Program-made: the position numbers and the translations under genes
Part shown: positions 53,253-61,939 of the stretch, piece by piece
Numbering within the stretch: the first letter of the stretch is position 1
Layout of the letters: each line of letters opens with the position of its first letter
Assembly (NCBI GenBank): GCA_017427415.1
Contig: JAFRSU010000065.1
Location: 19,205-83,204 of the forward strand
Length of the DNA stretch: 64,000 nucleotides
DNA from: Lachnospiraceae bacterium
GTDB lineage: Bacteria > Bacillota > Clostridia > Lachnospirales > Lachnospiraceae
Reading direction: 5' to 3'
The notes under the pieces: generated by a model
Databases searched by the model: none
What the model was told of the DNA's origin: nothing
Seen by the model: only the letters and a program-made list of their open reading frames with translations

Positions 53253-54548
53253 TTATAACTCCTTAATATCAGGTTTTTCCTCATCATTTAAGGGTATAAG
53301 GACAAAACGTCCGCCGTCCAAAGTCTCTATTTTTATGGTATCGGCCCTGTCGGAGGGTATAATGATGCTGACGCCTTCTTTTTGTACCCTTACCGCTGCA
53401 GTATCATCCGGGGCTGTCTGTTCATCATATACTTCCCCGTCCTGTACCTCTTTATCTGATGAATTTAAGGCACCATTTAGCACACCTGCATTTTCAAGCT
53501 TATCCTTAAGTACCGCTATCTCTTTTACGAGTTCTTTCTCTCTTCTCTCGCCTTCAGTTTTTCTTAAGGTCTTTTTATCTACGAAGGCTTCTGCCACAGG
53601 GGGCTCGCGGTCGAATTCGGTCTCGCAGGATTCCACTATCTTCTTTACATATGCTTCATCCTTAATGACATCCTTTACTGCTGCTGAAAGCACTGACTTA
53701 TCCAGGCTCTTTTCACTTATATCCTCGCCCTCTGCCTCACTCTCGGCAAGGATACTGTTCAGGCTGTCATGTATCCTTATCACAACGTCCTCTGTTTTTT
53801 CGGGCTTCTCACCGCCTATCGTATTTACAACGGCAGTTTTTAACACTTCCCTGCACTGTGTGGCTGTCTTTTTTCTGCTGCATCCGAGTACGGAATCGAT
53901 TATCTCATCATGGATATCCGCAGCATCCTTTGTGTAATAGCAGATATGATGTATATCCGTCGCCCTGTCATTAAATGCCGGGAACATGAATGCCACATCG
54001 GGAGCTCCTGCTACCCAGTCCTTTTCCCTGGCACCCATCCTGTTTTCCGTAGGAAGATATCCGAGTCCTGCCTTGGTCTGATTTACAGGACATATACTTA
54101 CTATGATATATGAGAATACCTCTTCCGACTCATCCAGCTTCTGCTTGTCATTGGTCTTTGTCATCACATCGTAGCTGTCTGTTATGACAGTGATCAGGAA
54201 ATTACCGTCATATACATAGCTGTCTATGATCTTGTCAAACAGGATATCGAGCAGTCCTTCGTTTTTAAGCTTGCTGTCAAGCAGTCCCTTCATAAAACGG
54301 TAGTTTTCTTCCGTCTCCTGTGCGGATGTATAAGAAAACTCCATAAGGTTATCCCCTATCTGACCCGAAAGGGATTTTTTGGCGATATCAAGGTATTTAT
54401 ACATATCCTCTTCAGGAAGGCTTAAAAACATCTCATTCTGCACCACTACCTTTTCTCTTGCGGCATTCACATAGCAGAGCGCCAGTCTTGATATTGTATT
54501 GTCTTTTACGAATCTGCGGCGCAGTTCATTTCTTTCGGCATTTGTCAT
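53253..54548 (-). CDS. DUF4317-like protein
   Basis: A 431-residue soluble protein of a family common in Lachnospiraceae, which I recognise as DUF4317-like. It begins NAERNELRRRFVKDNTISRL and CYVNAAREKVV and has a conserved middle (SYIIVSICPVNQTKAGLGYL, PDVAFMFPAFNDRATDIHHI). The C-terminal half is charged and helical. ATG 54548 overlaps the stop of the GHL10 gene by four bases (ATGA), so it is translated by coupling. The role of the family is not known. Confidence 0.78.
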   Translation of the reverse strand: MTNAERNELRRRFVKDNTISRLALCYVNAAREKVVVQNEMFLSLPEEDMYKYLDIAKKSLSGQIGDNLMEFSYTSAQETEENYRFMKGLLDSKLKNEGLLDILFDKIIDSYVYDGNFLITVITDSYDVMTKTNDKQKLDESEEVFSYIIVSICPVNQTKAGLGYLPTENRMGAREKDWVAGAPDVAFMFPAFNDRATDIHHICYYTKDAADIHDEIIDSVLGCSRKKTATQCREVLKTAVVNTIGGEKPEKTEDVVIRIHDSLNSILAESEAEGEDISEKSLDKSVLSAAVKDVIKDEAYVKKIVESCETEFDREPPVAEAFVDKKTLRKTEGERREKELVKEIAVLKDKLENAGVLNGALNSSDKEVQDGEVYDEQTAPDDTAAVRVQKEGVSIIIPSDRADTIKIETLDGGRFVLIPLNDEEKPDIKEL

Positions 54549-55855
54549 GATCCTATCTCCTCTTTAAGCTTTTCCACCATTCCGGCATTCTTTTCTTTTA
54601 CCAGATCCTCATAATCAAATACGATAAAGCCGGATGCCCTCTCGTTTTTCCTGATATAGTGTACCATGTCAGCTATCAGATACTGATTGTAAAACTCCGT
54701 ATCTGTTATCTTATCAAGAGAGCTTACATTGTTGTTCGCATTCATCTTGTAGGCAGGAAGTCCCGCATATACCCTTACGTTTTCATTGGTCCCTGCGGCA
54801 CACCATCTGACGAGTGTCTCATAAAACGGGAATATGTTCCTGCTGTTAAATGACCAGTAAAGCTGGGGGCATATATAATCTATGTAGCCGGTTTCAGACA
54901 TCCATGTGCGGTAATCCACATACCAGCGGAAATCCTCATCGAAATAATCGATATAGCCTCCGGGACTGATACCGAATGTCACTTTAGGATCAATGCTTTT
55001 TACTGCCTTATATACTAAACTTACCAGCGTATTTACATTATCCTTTCTCCAGGCAGCTATGCTCATCGGCTTTTTGCCGGCTGCTACCGTTTTTTTCTTA
55101 TATTTCTCATACTCCGGGGCATCAAAGTTGGTCTCATAGCCTGTACCTAAATCCGGGTAGAAATAGTCGTCAAAGTGTATACCGTCCACATCATAGTTTT
55201 CCACTATTTCCTTTACTCCGTTTACTATGAGTTTTCTTACTGTCGATATAGAGGGGTTGTAATACATGGCTCCGCCGTAGGATAATACATACCTGTCATC
55301 GGAGGTCTTACTGTTTGTAAGCCATTTTCTTGCAGGATTTTTCTTCGAAAGCTTGGTCACATCCGTCCCGCCGTTCCATGTGGACGTAACTCTGTATGGG
55401 TTAAGCCATGCATGTATCTCAAGACCTTTTTTATGTGCTTCCTTTACCATGATCTTTAACGGGTCATATCCCGGACTTACGCCCTGCTGCCCCGATGCAT
55501 AGTAAGACCAGGGATAGTATGCCGACTTATACATGGCATCGCTGAATGCGCGTACATGTACCATCACGGCATTCATGCCGATAGCGGCTACATTATCAAA
55601 CATCTCTTCCACGTATGCGGTAAATGCTTCCTTATCCAGCTCCTTACTGTCAACAAAATCATAGTATGCTACCCATACTGCTCGGAATTCTTTTTCGGTA
55701 CTTTTTATGTCTTCTGCGGTTTCCGCATTCTCTTCGGTCATCACTGCGTTTATGTCTTCTTCAGCATGTATAAAGATATTTTCCATAAAAAACGTCATAC
55801 AGATGATAATTGCCAGAAGCAGGCTGATAGTTTTACCCTTTATTTTAATCCTCAT
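54545..55855 (-). CDS. Glycoside hydrolase-like protein, GHL10/DUF187 family
   Basis: A 436-residue exported protein with an N-terminal membrane/signal segment (ISLLLAIIICMTFFMENIF). The TIM-barrel-like domain has EFRAVWVAYYDF, MNAVMVHVRAFSDAMY, ARKWLTNSKT, DVDGIHFDDYFYPD and QLYWSFNSRN. The same family as Bacillus YngK, thought to act on peptidoglycan or other surface glycans. ATG 55855 follows AAAAGGAT. It overlaps the DUF4317-like gene by four bases, hinting at linked function. Confidence 0.87.
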   Translation of the reverse strand: MRIKIKGKTISLLLAIIICMTFFMENIFIHAEEDINAVMTEENAETAEDIKSTEKEFRAVWVAYYDFVDSKELDKEAFTAYVEEMFDNVAAIGMNAVMVHVRAFSDAMYKSAYYPWSYYASGQQGVSPGYDPLKIMVKEAHKKGLEIHAWLNPYRVTSTWNGGTDVTKLSKKNPARKWLTNSKTSDDRYVLSYGGAMYYNPSISTVRKLIVNGVKEIVENYDVDGIHFDDYFYPDLGTGYETNFDAPEYEKYKKKTVAAGKKPMSIAAWRKDNVNTLVSLVYKAVKSIDPKVTFGISPGGYIDYFDEDFRWYVDYRTWMSETGYIDYICPQLYWSFNSRNIFPFYETLVRWCAAGTNENVRVYAGLPAYKMNANNNVSSLDKITDTEFYNQYLIADMVHYIRKNERASGFIVFDYEDLVKEKNAGMVEKLKEEIGS

Positions 55856-55917
55856 ACTTTTAATCCTTTTAGTCCTTCTCGTTTTTCTTTTTTAAGTACT
55901 CCGCCCGTTCCTGAGTC

Positions 55918-56817
55918 TTAAAGTCCAAGCTTTTTCATTACTTCCACAAATGCCTTCATGGGCTTGGAAATGTATTGCTCTTTTCTGTATGCCACCACTA
56001 TCTCTCTTAAAGGAAGCTTTTGCTTAAATGAATAATATTTTATCCCTTCATCTTTTGATCTGACGGTTCCCGAAGGAACAAGCGCCACGCCTAAGCCGGC
56101 TCTTACCATGGCAAGCTGGGCTCCTATGCTTGTACAGGATATATAGGTTTTGTGTGATATCCCGTACTGCATGCAGATATCCTCCAGCATTTTCTGCATG
56201 AGCTGCGACTCCGAGAGAGTTATCACTTCTTCCCCGTTAAGGACTCCGATATCGATCACAGGATATTTCTTTTCTTCTGTCTTTTCTGTTTTGATCTTTT
56301 TAGCGGCAGGAGCAGCCAATACCACTTCCTCATCCATGATCTTTACCGAATCAAACACCTTTTTGTCCACGGGTGCTGTCGTGATACAAAAATCATACTC
56401 ACCATGCTCAGCTCCGTCCAAAAGCTCACGTCCGGTCCTCTCCTCAAGTATCACCTTAAAGTTCGGGTATTCTTTGGAAAACTCCTTTATGATCTCCGGC
56501 ATGATGCTGATGGTCCTGTAAGGAGAGACCCCGACAGAGATGCTTCCCTCAATATTGTTATTTATATCCGAGATACGGCCTTCCATCTGGTGTTCGATAT
56601 CAAGTATCTTTTTTCCGGCTTCTATATAAGCCCTTCCCGCATCTGTCAGCCTTACCTCGCTGCCGCTCCTGTCAAACAGGCGTGCTCCCACTTCACTTTC
56701 TATCTTTTTTAAATACTGTGAAAGTGACGGCTGGGAGATTCCCAAAGATTCTGCTGCCCGGGATACCGACTTCTCATTTGCCAGTACCAGCGCATATTTA
56801 AACTGTTTCATGTTCAT
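55918..56817 (-). CDS. LysR-family transcriptional regulator
   Basis: A 299-residue regulator. The N-terminal winged helix is KQFKYALVLANEKSVSRAAE with LGISQPSLSQYLKKIE, then the linker helix and a two-lobe effector domain (SISVGVSPYRTISIMPEI, AGLGVALVPSG). The start was placed at ATG 56817, where GGGGGT is upstream and homologs begin; an 18-residue extension exists. It lies between the GHL10 gene and the MMPL operon, both on the same strand. The target is not evident. Confidence 0.9.
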   Translation of the reverse strand: MNMKQFKYALVLANEKSVSRAAESLGISQPSLSQYLKKIESEVGARLFDRSGSEVRLTDAGRAYIEAGKKILDIEHQMEGRISDINNNIEGSISVGVSPYRTISIMPEIIKEFSKEYPNFKVILEERTGRELLDGAEHGEYDFCITTAPVDKKVFDSVKIMDEEVVLAAPAAKKIKTEKTEEKKYPVIDIGVLNGEEVITLSESQLMQKMLEDICMQYGISHKTYISCTSIGAQLAMVRAGLGVALVPSGTVRSKDEGIKYYSFKQKLPLREIVVAYRKEQYISKPMKAFVEVMKKLGL

Positions 56818-56891
56818 AGGCGTACCCCCAAAAAATGTACTTGTAACCATAACGATATGATTATACGCCATATATGGTTTAAAATCAAGGG

Positions 56892-56941
56892 AAAAGAAAA
56901 AGTCCGGTTTCCTTTTATCTAAAGGAAACCGGGACTTTTTC
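56892..56941 (-). terminator. Terminator of the MMPL operon
   Basis: AGTCCGGTTTCCTTTTATCT, AAAGGAAACCGGGACT: a 14-bp stem, with A-rich 56892-56900 giving the U tract on the minus strand. It follows the stop at 56948. Confidence 0.85.
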
Positions 56942-56947
56942 TAACTT

Positions 56948-58906
56948 TTATCTGATCTCGTCGGTTCTGTATATAAATTTTACCCTGCCGTTCATGCTGT
57001 TGGATATACCTGAGAAGTTGTTGTAGGCTTTTGAGATCTCACCCATGACTCTGATCCTTTCGATGACTCCCTCCAGTTCGCCTTCTACTGCTTCGGTTAT
57101 CTTTGAGATGCCTTTTTCATTAAATTCTTTGATTCCGTCGGAAAGCTGTACAGATCCGTCATATAGTTTGGTAACACCGTCCTTTAGTGCCGGGATGTTG
57201 TTTTTCAGCTCCTTTAAACCTTTATCCAGTTTGCCTGCACCTTCATCCAAAGCATCTATGCCGCCCTTTAAGGCCTCGGCTCCGTTCTTTAATGTATCGG
57301 CACCGTCCTTTAGTGCTCCGGTTCCGGCCTTTAATGTATCAGCACCGTTCTTCAGTTCTCCGGCACCTGCCGCTGCCTGTGCCACTCCGTCAGTGTATGC
57401 CTTAAGCCCTGTATAGAATGTGTTGTAACCGTCAAGCGATGCCTTAAGTTCTGTTATCGCCTTTGCTTTTTCTTTATAAACGGCAGCCGTTTGGGCATCT
57501 GCTTTTTCATATAGGGCAGCTGCCTGATCGAGCTGTGAAAGAACTCCGTCAAGTACTTTTCCATAGTTTTCTTTTGTAAGGTCCGGGATATCGGCTCCTC
57601 CTTCCCTGATCTGCGATGTAGCCGTTGCAAGCAGAGTCGTAAATATGGTGTCCGCTCCGCCTGTCAATGCCTCGTTACTGCCGGCTAAGGTATCAAGCCC
57701 TGTTTTAAGCTGGGAAGCTCCGTCACTTAATGTGCCTATACCTGCATCTACCATGGTAATCCCGTTGCTTAAGTCCCCTGCTCCGCTGCTAAGAGCATCT
57801 GTACCGGTTTTAAGCTGATCTGCTCCGTCTTTAAGCTTTCCTGCTCCGTCAGCCAGTTGACCTACACCTGTTTCAAACTCACCTGATTTTGTAAGGAGCT
57901 GGGCTAAGCCGTCGCTTAATGCCTCGGAGCCGTCGGTAAGTGCGGTCATGGCATTTGTCAGTTCCTCCATGGATGCACTTAAGTTATCAAGATCCTTTAT
58001 ATCCAATTTATCAAGTTTTCCGAACAACTCGTTTGTAGCCATGGTCACAGTCATAGATAAGCTGAAATCTGTTACGTCCGCTTCTATCACAAGTGAATCC
58101 GGGATCTCAAATTTTGACCTGTCTATCGCAAGGTTATCCTGAATGCCGGGAAGTGCAAATCCGATGACCACAGTCCTCGAACCGTCATTTATAAGTTTGG
58201 CATTTGCTGCGGAAATATTGGTAAATCTGTCGTCATCAAGTATTACTCCCGTAAGCATCATAAAAGGCACTGTCATCTGTTCCTTTTTACCGTCTATTAC
58301 CACCTCACGGTAAGCCTTGTTATCATAATCAAACCTGATAGTCACATGGCCCGATTTCCCTTTTATCTCTTCAGGTGTCATGACTTTACCGTCGAGACTG
58401 TATGTTACCTTTACATCTACGGGCAGCTCCTTCTGTGTGGTTCCACGATAGCTGATATCGGCACCGTTTGCATCCCATACACACTCACCGCCGTTCTTTG
58501 TAAAGCTTTCATTTCCCTTGATATTCTCAATATCGTTAAGCTCTGATACATCATTCAGCTTCCCGGCTTTACCGGCATTCTTCAGCCAGTCGCTTACAAT
58601 AAGCTTCTTGGGCTGACCGTTGGCATCTGCCACTATGTATACGGTTTCTTCCTTTGATGTACCTTCTCCTTCGGGTATATCTGAAGCCAGCAGGCTGTGT
58701 ATCAGATTTTCTGCCGAGGCCCCTAACTTTTCAGGTCCGCCTTCAGCAGGATCTGTTGTGTTTACTTCAAGGTCATCGGTATTTATCGTAACTGTTTCAA
58801 TCGTACCGTCTTCGTCCGCCGATACATTTAAAGATTTACTTATTCCGCTTACCAGCAATGCGGCTCCGGTTACAGCCGCTGCTATACATGCTGTGATCTT
58901 TTTCAT
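56948..58906 (-). CDS. Exported heptad-repeat protein partner of an MMPL transporter
   Basis: A 652-residue exported protein with a signal peptide (ACIAAAVTGAALLVSG). The first 300 residues have beta-rich domains; from about residue 310 it is a long coiled coil with many LxxGxxxLxxG repeats (LADGAGKLKDGADQLKTGTD, LKNGADTLKAGTGALKDGAD). These xxxLxxG repeats are typical of proteins next to MMPL or YhgE-type transporters, where they are thought to form an extracytoplasmic partner. No C-terminal anchor is seen. ATG 58906 has TTGGAGGTAAAAT upstream. It follows the MMPL gene by 62 nt. Confidence 0.85.
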   Translation of the reverse strand: MKKITACIAAAVTGAALLVSGISKSLNVSADEDGTIETVTINTDDLEVNTTDPAEGGPEKLGASAENLIHSLLASDIPEGEGTSKEETVYIVADANGQPKKLIVSDWLKNAGKAGKLNDVSELNDIENIKGNESFTKNGGECVWDANGADISYRGTTQKELPVDVKVTYSLDGKVMTPEEIKGKSGHVTIRFDYDNKAYREVVIDGKKEQMTVPFMMLTGVILDDDRFTNISAANAKLINDGSRTVVIGFALPGIQDNLAIDRSKFEIPDSLVIEADVTDFSLSMTVTMATNELFGKLDKLDIKDLDNLSASMEELTNAMTALTDGSEALSDGLAQLLTKSGEFETGVGQLADGAGKLKDGADQLKTGTDALSSGAGDLSNGITMVDAGIGTLSDGASQLKTGLDTLAGSNEALTGGADTIFTTLLATATSQIREGGADIPDLTKENYGKVLDGVLSQLDQAAALYEKADAQTAAVYKEKAKAITELKASLDGYNTFYTGLKAYTDGVAQAAAGAGELKNGADTLKAGTGALKDGADTLKNGAEALKGGIDALDEGAGKLDKGLKELKNNIPALKDGVTKLYDGSVQLSDGIKEFNEKGISKITEAVEGELEGVIERIRVMGEISKAYNNFSGISNSMNGRVKFIYRTDEIR

Positions 58907-58968
58907 TATATTTTACCTCCAAGATATTTTTATTAAGATTCCCTGCTGCATTCAGAATGACAAGATGA

Positions 58969-61128
58969 TCATCCCTCTGTATCAATACTTTCTGCGTTCC
59001 GGTTACAAGTCTTCATACCGGCTGTCGTTTTGATTATGATCTTATCAAACAGCATCAGCATAACGGGAAGTGTAAGCACTACCATGACTACACTTATGAT
59101 CGCACCGCGTGCCAAAAGGATGCACATGGAGCTGATCATGTCGATATCAGAATATACCGCTACACCGAATGTGGCCGAGAACAGACCCATACCGGATACG
59201 ATGATCGAAGGTATCGAAGTTGCAAGCGCTGTCTTTATGGAACTTACCTTGTCATTTCCTTCTATTCTCTCCTTTTTATATCTCGTGGTCATCAATATAG
59301 CATAATCAACCGTAGCTCCGAGCTGGATAGTACTTATGCATATGGGAGCTATGAACGGGAGGCTGTCTCCTAAGTAATGCGGGAGTCCCAAGTTGATAAA
59401 TATGGCCGCCTCTATGACTGCTATCAATATGAAAGGCAATGTCAGGCTCTGTTCCACAAGTGCTATGATGATAAATATCGCTGCTATCGAAATGATATTT
59501 ACTACCCTGAAATCCCTGTCTGTGGTCTCTATCATATCCTTCATACAGGGGGCTTCACCTATAAGCATCCCCGCAGGATCGTATTTTTTAAGGATAGTAT
59601 TCAGTGTATTTAACTGTTCGTTCACCGCATCACTTGCCACACGGTATTCGGAGTTGACCAATATCAGCTTCCATTTATCACTTTTAAGGACCGATCTTAC
59701 CGAATCCGGGAGAATATCCTCAGGTACCCCTGCTCCTATCAGAGAATCAAGACCAAGTGCAAATTTGATACCGTCCACTTTCTCCATTTCCTTTATCATG
59801 GCTCTGGTGTCTTTTGCAGAAAGATCGGCACTTGCCAGTATCATATGTGTTGCAGCTACATCAAAGTCATTTTTAAGTTTGGCATTTGCTATCGCATAAT
59901 CCAGATCTTGCGGAAGTGAATCAGCCATATCGTAATATACTTCATTATTTGTTTTCTGATATCCGATAAATGCAGGTATCGTTATCACGACAAATAAGAC
60001 AAGGAATATCGGAAAACGTTTAGTTATAAGCCCCGAGATCTTACCCATATCGGGGATAAGCGACCTGTGCATAAGCTTCTTTAACGGCTTATCGAATATA
60101 AGTATCATTGACGGAAGCACGGTCACGCAGCCTAAAACTCCAAACACTAAGCCTTTCGCCATAACAAGTCCCAAGTCTCTTCCCATTGTAAATGTCATAA
60201 AGCACAATGCCACAAAACCTGCTATGGTGGTCACGGAGCTTCCTATAACACTCGTAAGCGTGTTATGTATGGCTTCTGCCATGGCTTCCTCTTTTAATGT
60301 TTTATCCGAAGCATGTTCCGCTGCTCCGGTATCATGACCTGTTGCTCCGTTTGATATTGTCTGTTTTCTTAACGCTTCATTGTAGCTGTGCCACAAAAAT
60401 ATCGAATAATCCATGGTAACAGCCAGCTGGAGCACTGCTGAAAGAGCCTTTGTTATATAGGATATCTCTCCTAAGAACAGATTTGTGCCTAAGTTGAGAA
60501 TGATCATCATTCCTATAGAAAGGAGAAATACTATGGGGATAAGCCAGTTGTCCAGCAACAGCATCATTGCCGCAAGTGCAAGCAATACAGCTATACCGAC
60601 ATATATCGGCTCCTCTCTTTCACACAGATCCTTTAAATCGGTAACCATCGCAGACAGTCCTGATACAAAGCACTGTTTGCCTGCCACCTTTCTTATCTCT
60701 CTTATGGCATCCATGGTCACATCCGCCGAAGTGGAGCTGTCAAAGAACACTGCCATCATAGTTGATCTGTCCGTGTTAAATACCTTGTAGATACTGTCAG
60801 GAAGTATCTCGAGCGGTATCGATACATCCGCTATCGTATCGTACCAGACGACCGTATCCACATGTTCCACATTTTCTATTCGTTCCTTTAATGCCGTGAT
60901 ATCCCTGACCGGCATATCCTCCAAGATGATCAGAGAAAATGCACCCTTGCCGAAATCCTTCATCAGCTCGTCCTGTCCGATGACTGTTTCCATATCTTCC
61001 GGCAGATAATTCAGCATATCATAATTAACTCTTGTGTTAATATATCCGAATACTGACGGTACCATAAGTGCCAGTGTAACTATGAGGATCAGTATCCGGT
61101 ATTTAACCACTGCTTTAGCCAGCTTCAT
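58969..61128 (-). CDS. MMPL/RND-family transporter
   Basis: A 719-residue membrane protein with 12 helices in two halves, each with a large extracytoplasmic loop. QLAVTMDYSIFLWHSYNE and QLGATVDYAILMTTRYKKER are the signature Asp-Tyr positions of the proton-relay helices 4 and 10. It should export a lipid or other hydrophobic compound. The start was set at ATG 61128 after GGAGGTTTTGGC; the ATG five codons earlier overlaps that site. The promoter and a palindrome lie upstream, and the TetR gene is upstream on the same strand. Confidence 0.93.
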   Translation of the reverse strand: MKLAKAVVKYRILILIVTLALMVPSVFGYINTRVNYDMLNYLPEDMETVIGQDELMKDFGKGAFSLIILEDMPVRDITALKERIENVEHVDTVVWYDTIADVSIPLEILPDSIYKVFNTDRSTMMAVFFDSSTSADVTMDAIREIRKVAGKQCFVSGLSAMVTDLKDLCEREEPIYVGIAVLLALAAMMLLLDNWLIPIVFLLSIGMMIILNLGTNLFLGEISYITKALSAVLQLAVTMDYSIFLWHSYNEALRKQTISNGATGHDTGAAEHASDKTLKEEAMAEAIHNTLTSVIGSSVTTIAGFVALCFMTFTMGRDLGLVMAKGLVFGVLGCVTVLPSMILIFDKPLKKLMHRSLIPDMGKISGLITKRFPIFLVLFVVITIPAFIGYQKTNNEVYYDMADSLPQDLDYAIANAKLKNDFDVAATHMILASADLSAKDTRAMIKEMEKVDGIKFALGLDSLIGAGVPEDILPDSVRSVLKSDKWKLILVNSEYRVASDAVNEQLNTLNTILKKYDPAGMLIGEAPCMKDMIETTDRDFRVVNIISIAAIFIIIALVEQSLTLPFILIAVIEAAIFINLGLPHYLGDSLPFIAPICISTIQLGATVDYAILMTTRYKKERIEGNDKVSSIKTALATSIPSIIVSGMGLFSATFGVAVYSDIDMISSMCILLARGAIISVVMVVLTLPVMLMLFDKIIIKTTAGMKTCNRNAESIDTEG

Positions 61129-61190
61129 TGCCAAAACCTCCATTTCTTCATTTTAGCTTGATCAATCTTTATACGGACATTTTTCTGTGG

Positions 61191-61247
61191 TTAGCACTTT
61201 ATCCGTCCGACTGCTAATAATATATATTGATGGAAAAATTCGTACAA
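61191..61247 (-). promoter_or_regulatory. Promoter and putative TetR operator of the MMPL operon
   Basis: On the minus strand TTGTAC (61247-61242), a 17-nt spacer and TATATT (61224-61219). Just downstream, 61191-61217 is an inverted repeat TTAGCA, 15 nt, TGCTAA, a good size for a TetR dimer. Binding there would block transcription. Confidence 0.6.
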
Positions 61248-61252
61248 TGGGC

Positions 61253-61286
61253 AAAAAAATACACGTGCCTAAATTTTAGGCACGTG
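61253..61286 (-). terminator. Terminator of the tetR gene
   Basis: CACGTGCCTAAA / TTTAGGCACGTG perfect stem (61262-61286), with A7 at 61253-61259 giving the U tract on the minus strand. Confidence 0.88.
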
Positions 61287-61336
61287 GCTGAAATTGTCTA
61301 TTTCAAATCTTTGTAAATTCCTTCCATGTGATCAAT

Positions 61337-61894
61337 TTACCTGTTCAAAGTCAATAACTCCTCAAACAACCGGGTCTGATACTCACAGAACCTGTCTATC
61401 TGGGCCTGGGCTTCCTCTTCCATCCCATTATTGAGCCAGTCCATGGCAAACCCGAAGCATTCACATTTATAGAATTTGAATATAATCTCCTGGTCAAAAT
61501 CGCTTACATTTCCCCTGGATAGAATAGGCTTAAGATACTGAGTTACCACATATTCGCATACCTTCCACAGATCGCGCTCAAATATGTCACGATTGACGGA
61601 ATTAAAAATATGCAGTATCGCTTTTCTTTTTACCGACACAAATTCTAAGATAGCCTTAAGACCAGTCTGCATCGAATCTATCGTACCATACGTGCGTATG
61701 ATCTCATCCGCGTCCTCGGTCACTATCTCCTCTATCAGTGCCGGTATGTCCTGGTAATGATAATAAAACGAATTTCTGTTTATACCGCACTCCCTGACCA
61801 ACTCCTTGACGGTTATCTGGTTAAGCGGCATTTCCTCGAGCATTTTTAAAAATGTGTTCTTTATTTCTTTCTTTGTGAAGTTTGTCATGACCAT
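61337..61894 (-). CDS. TetR-family regulator
   Basis: A 185-residue repressor. The N-terminal HTH is FTKKEIKNTFLKMLEEMPLN, then ITVKELVRECGINRNSFYYHYQDIPALIEE, the usual TetR signature. The C-terminal ligand domain is not matched to a subclass. ATG 61894 has AAAGGAAA upstream; ATG two codons later is possible. Its gene sits directly upstream of the MMPL operon, separated by a terminator and the putative operator, so it is the likely local regulator of that exporter. Confidence 0.9.
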   Translation of the reverse strand: MVMTNFTKKEIKNTFLKMLEEMPLNQITVKELVRECGINRNSFYYHYQDIPALIEEIVTEDADEIIRTYGTIDSMQTGLKAILEFVSVKRKAILHIFNSVNRDIFERDLWKVCEYVVTQYLKPILSRGNVSDFDQEIIFKFYKCECFGFAMDWLNNGMEEEAQAQIDRFCEYQTRLFEELLTLNR

Positions 61895-61939
61895 CAGTTT
61901 CCTTTTGTCCGATATCTCTTATCCGCCGTACTATATGTT

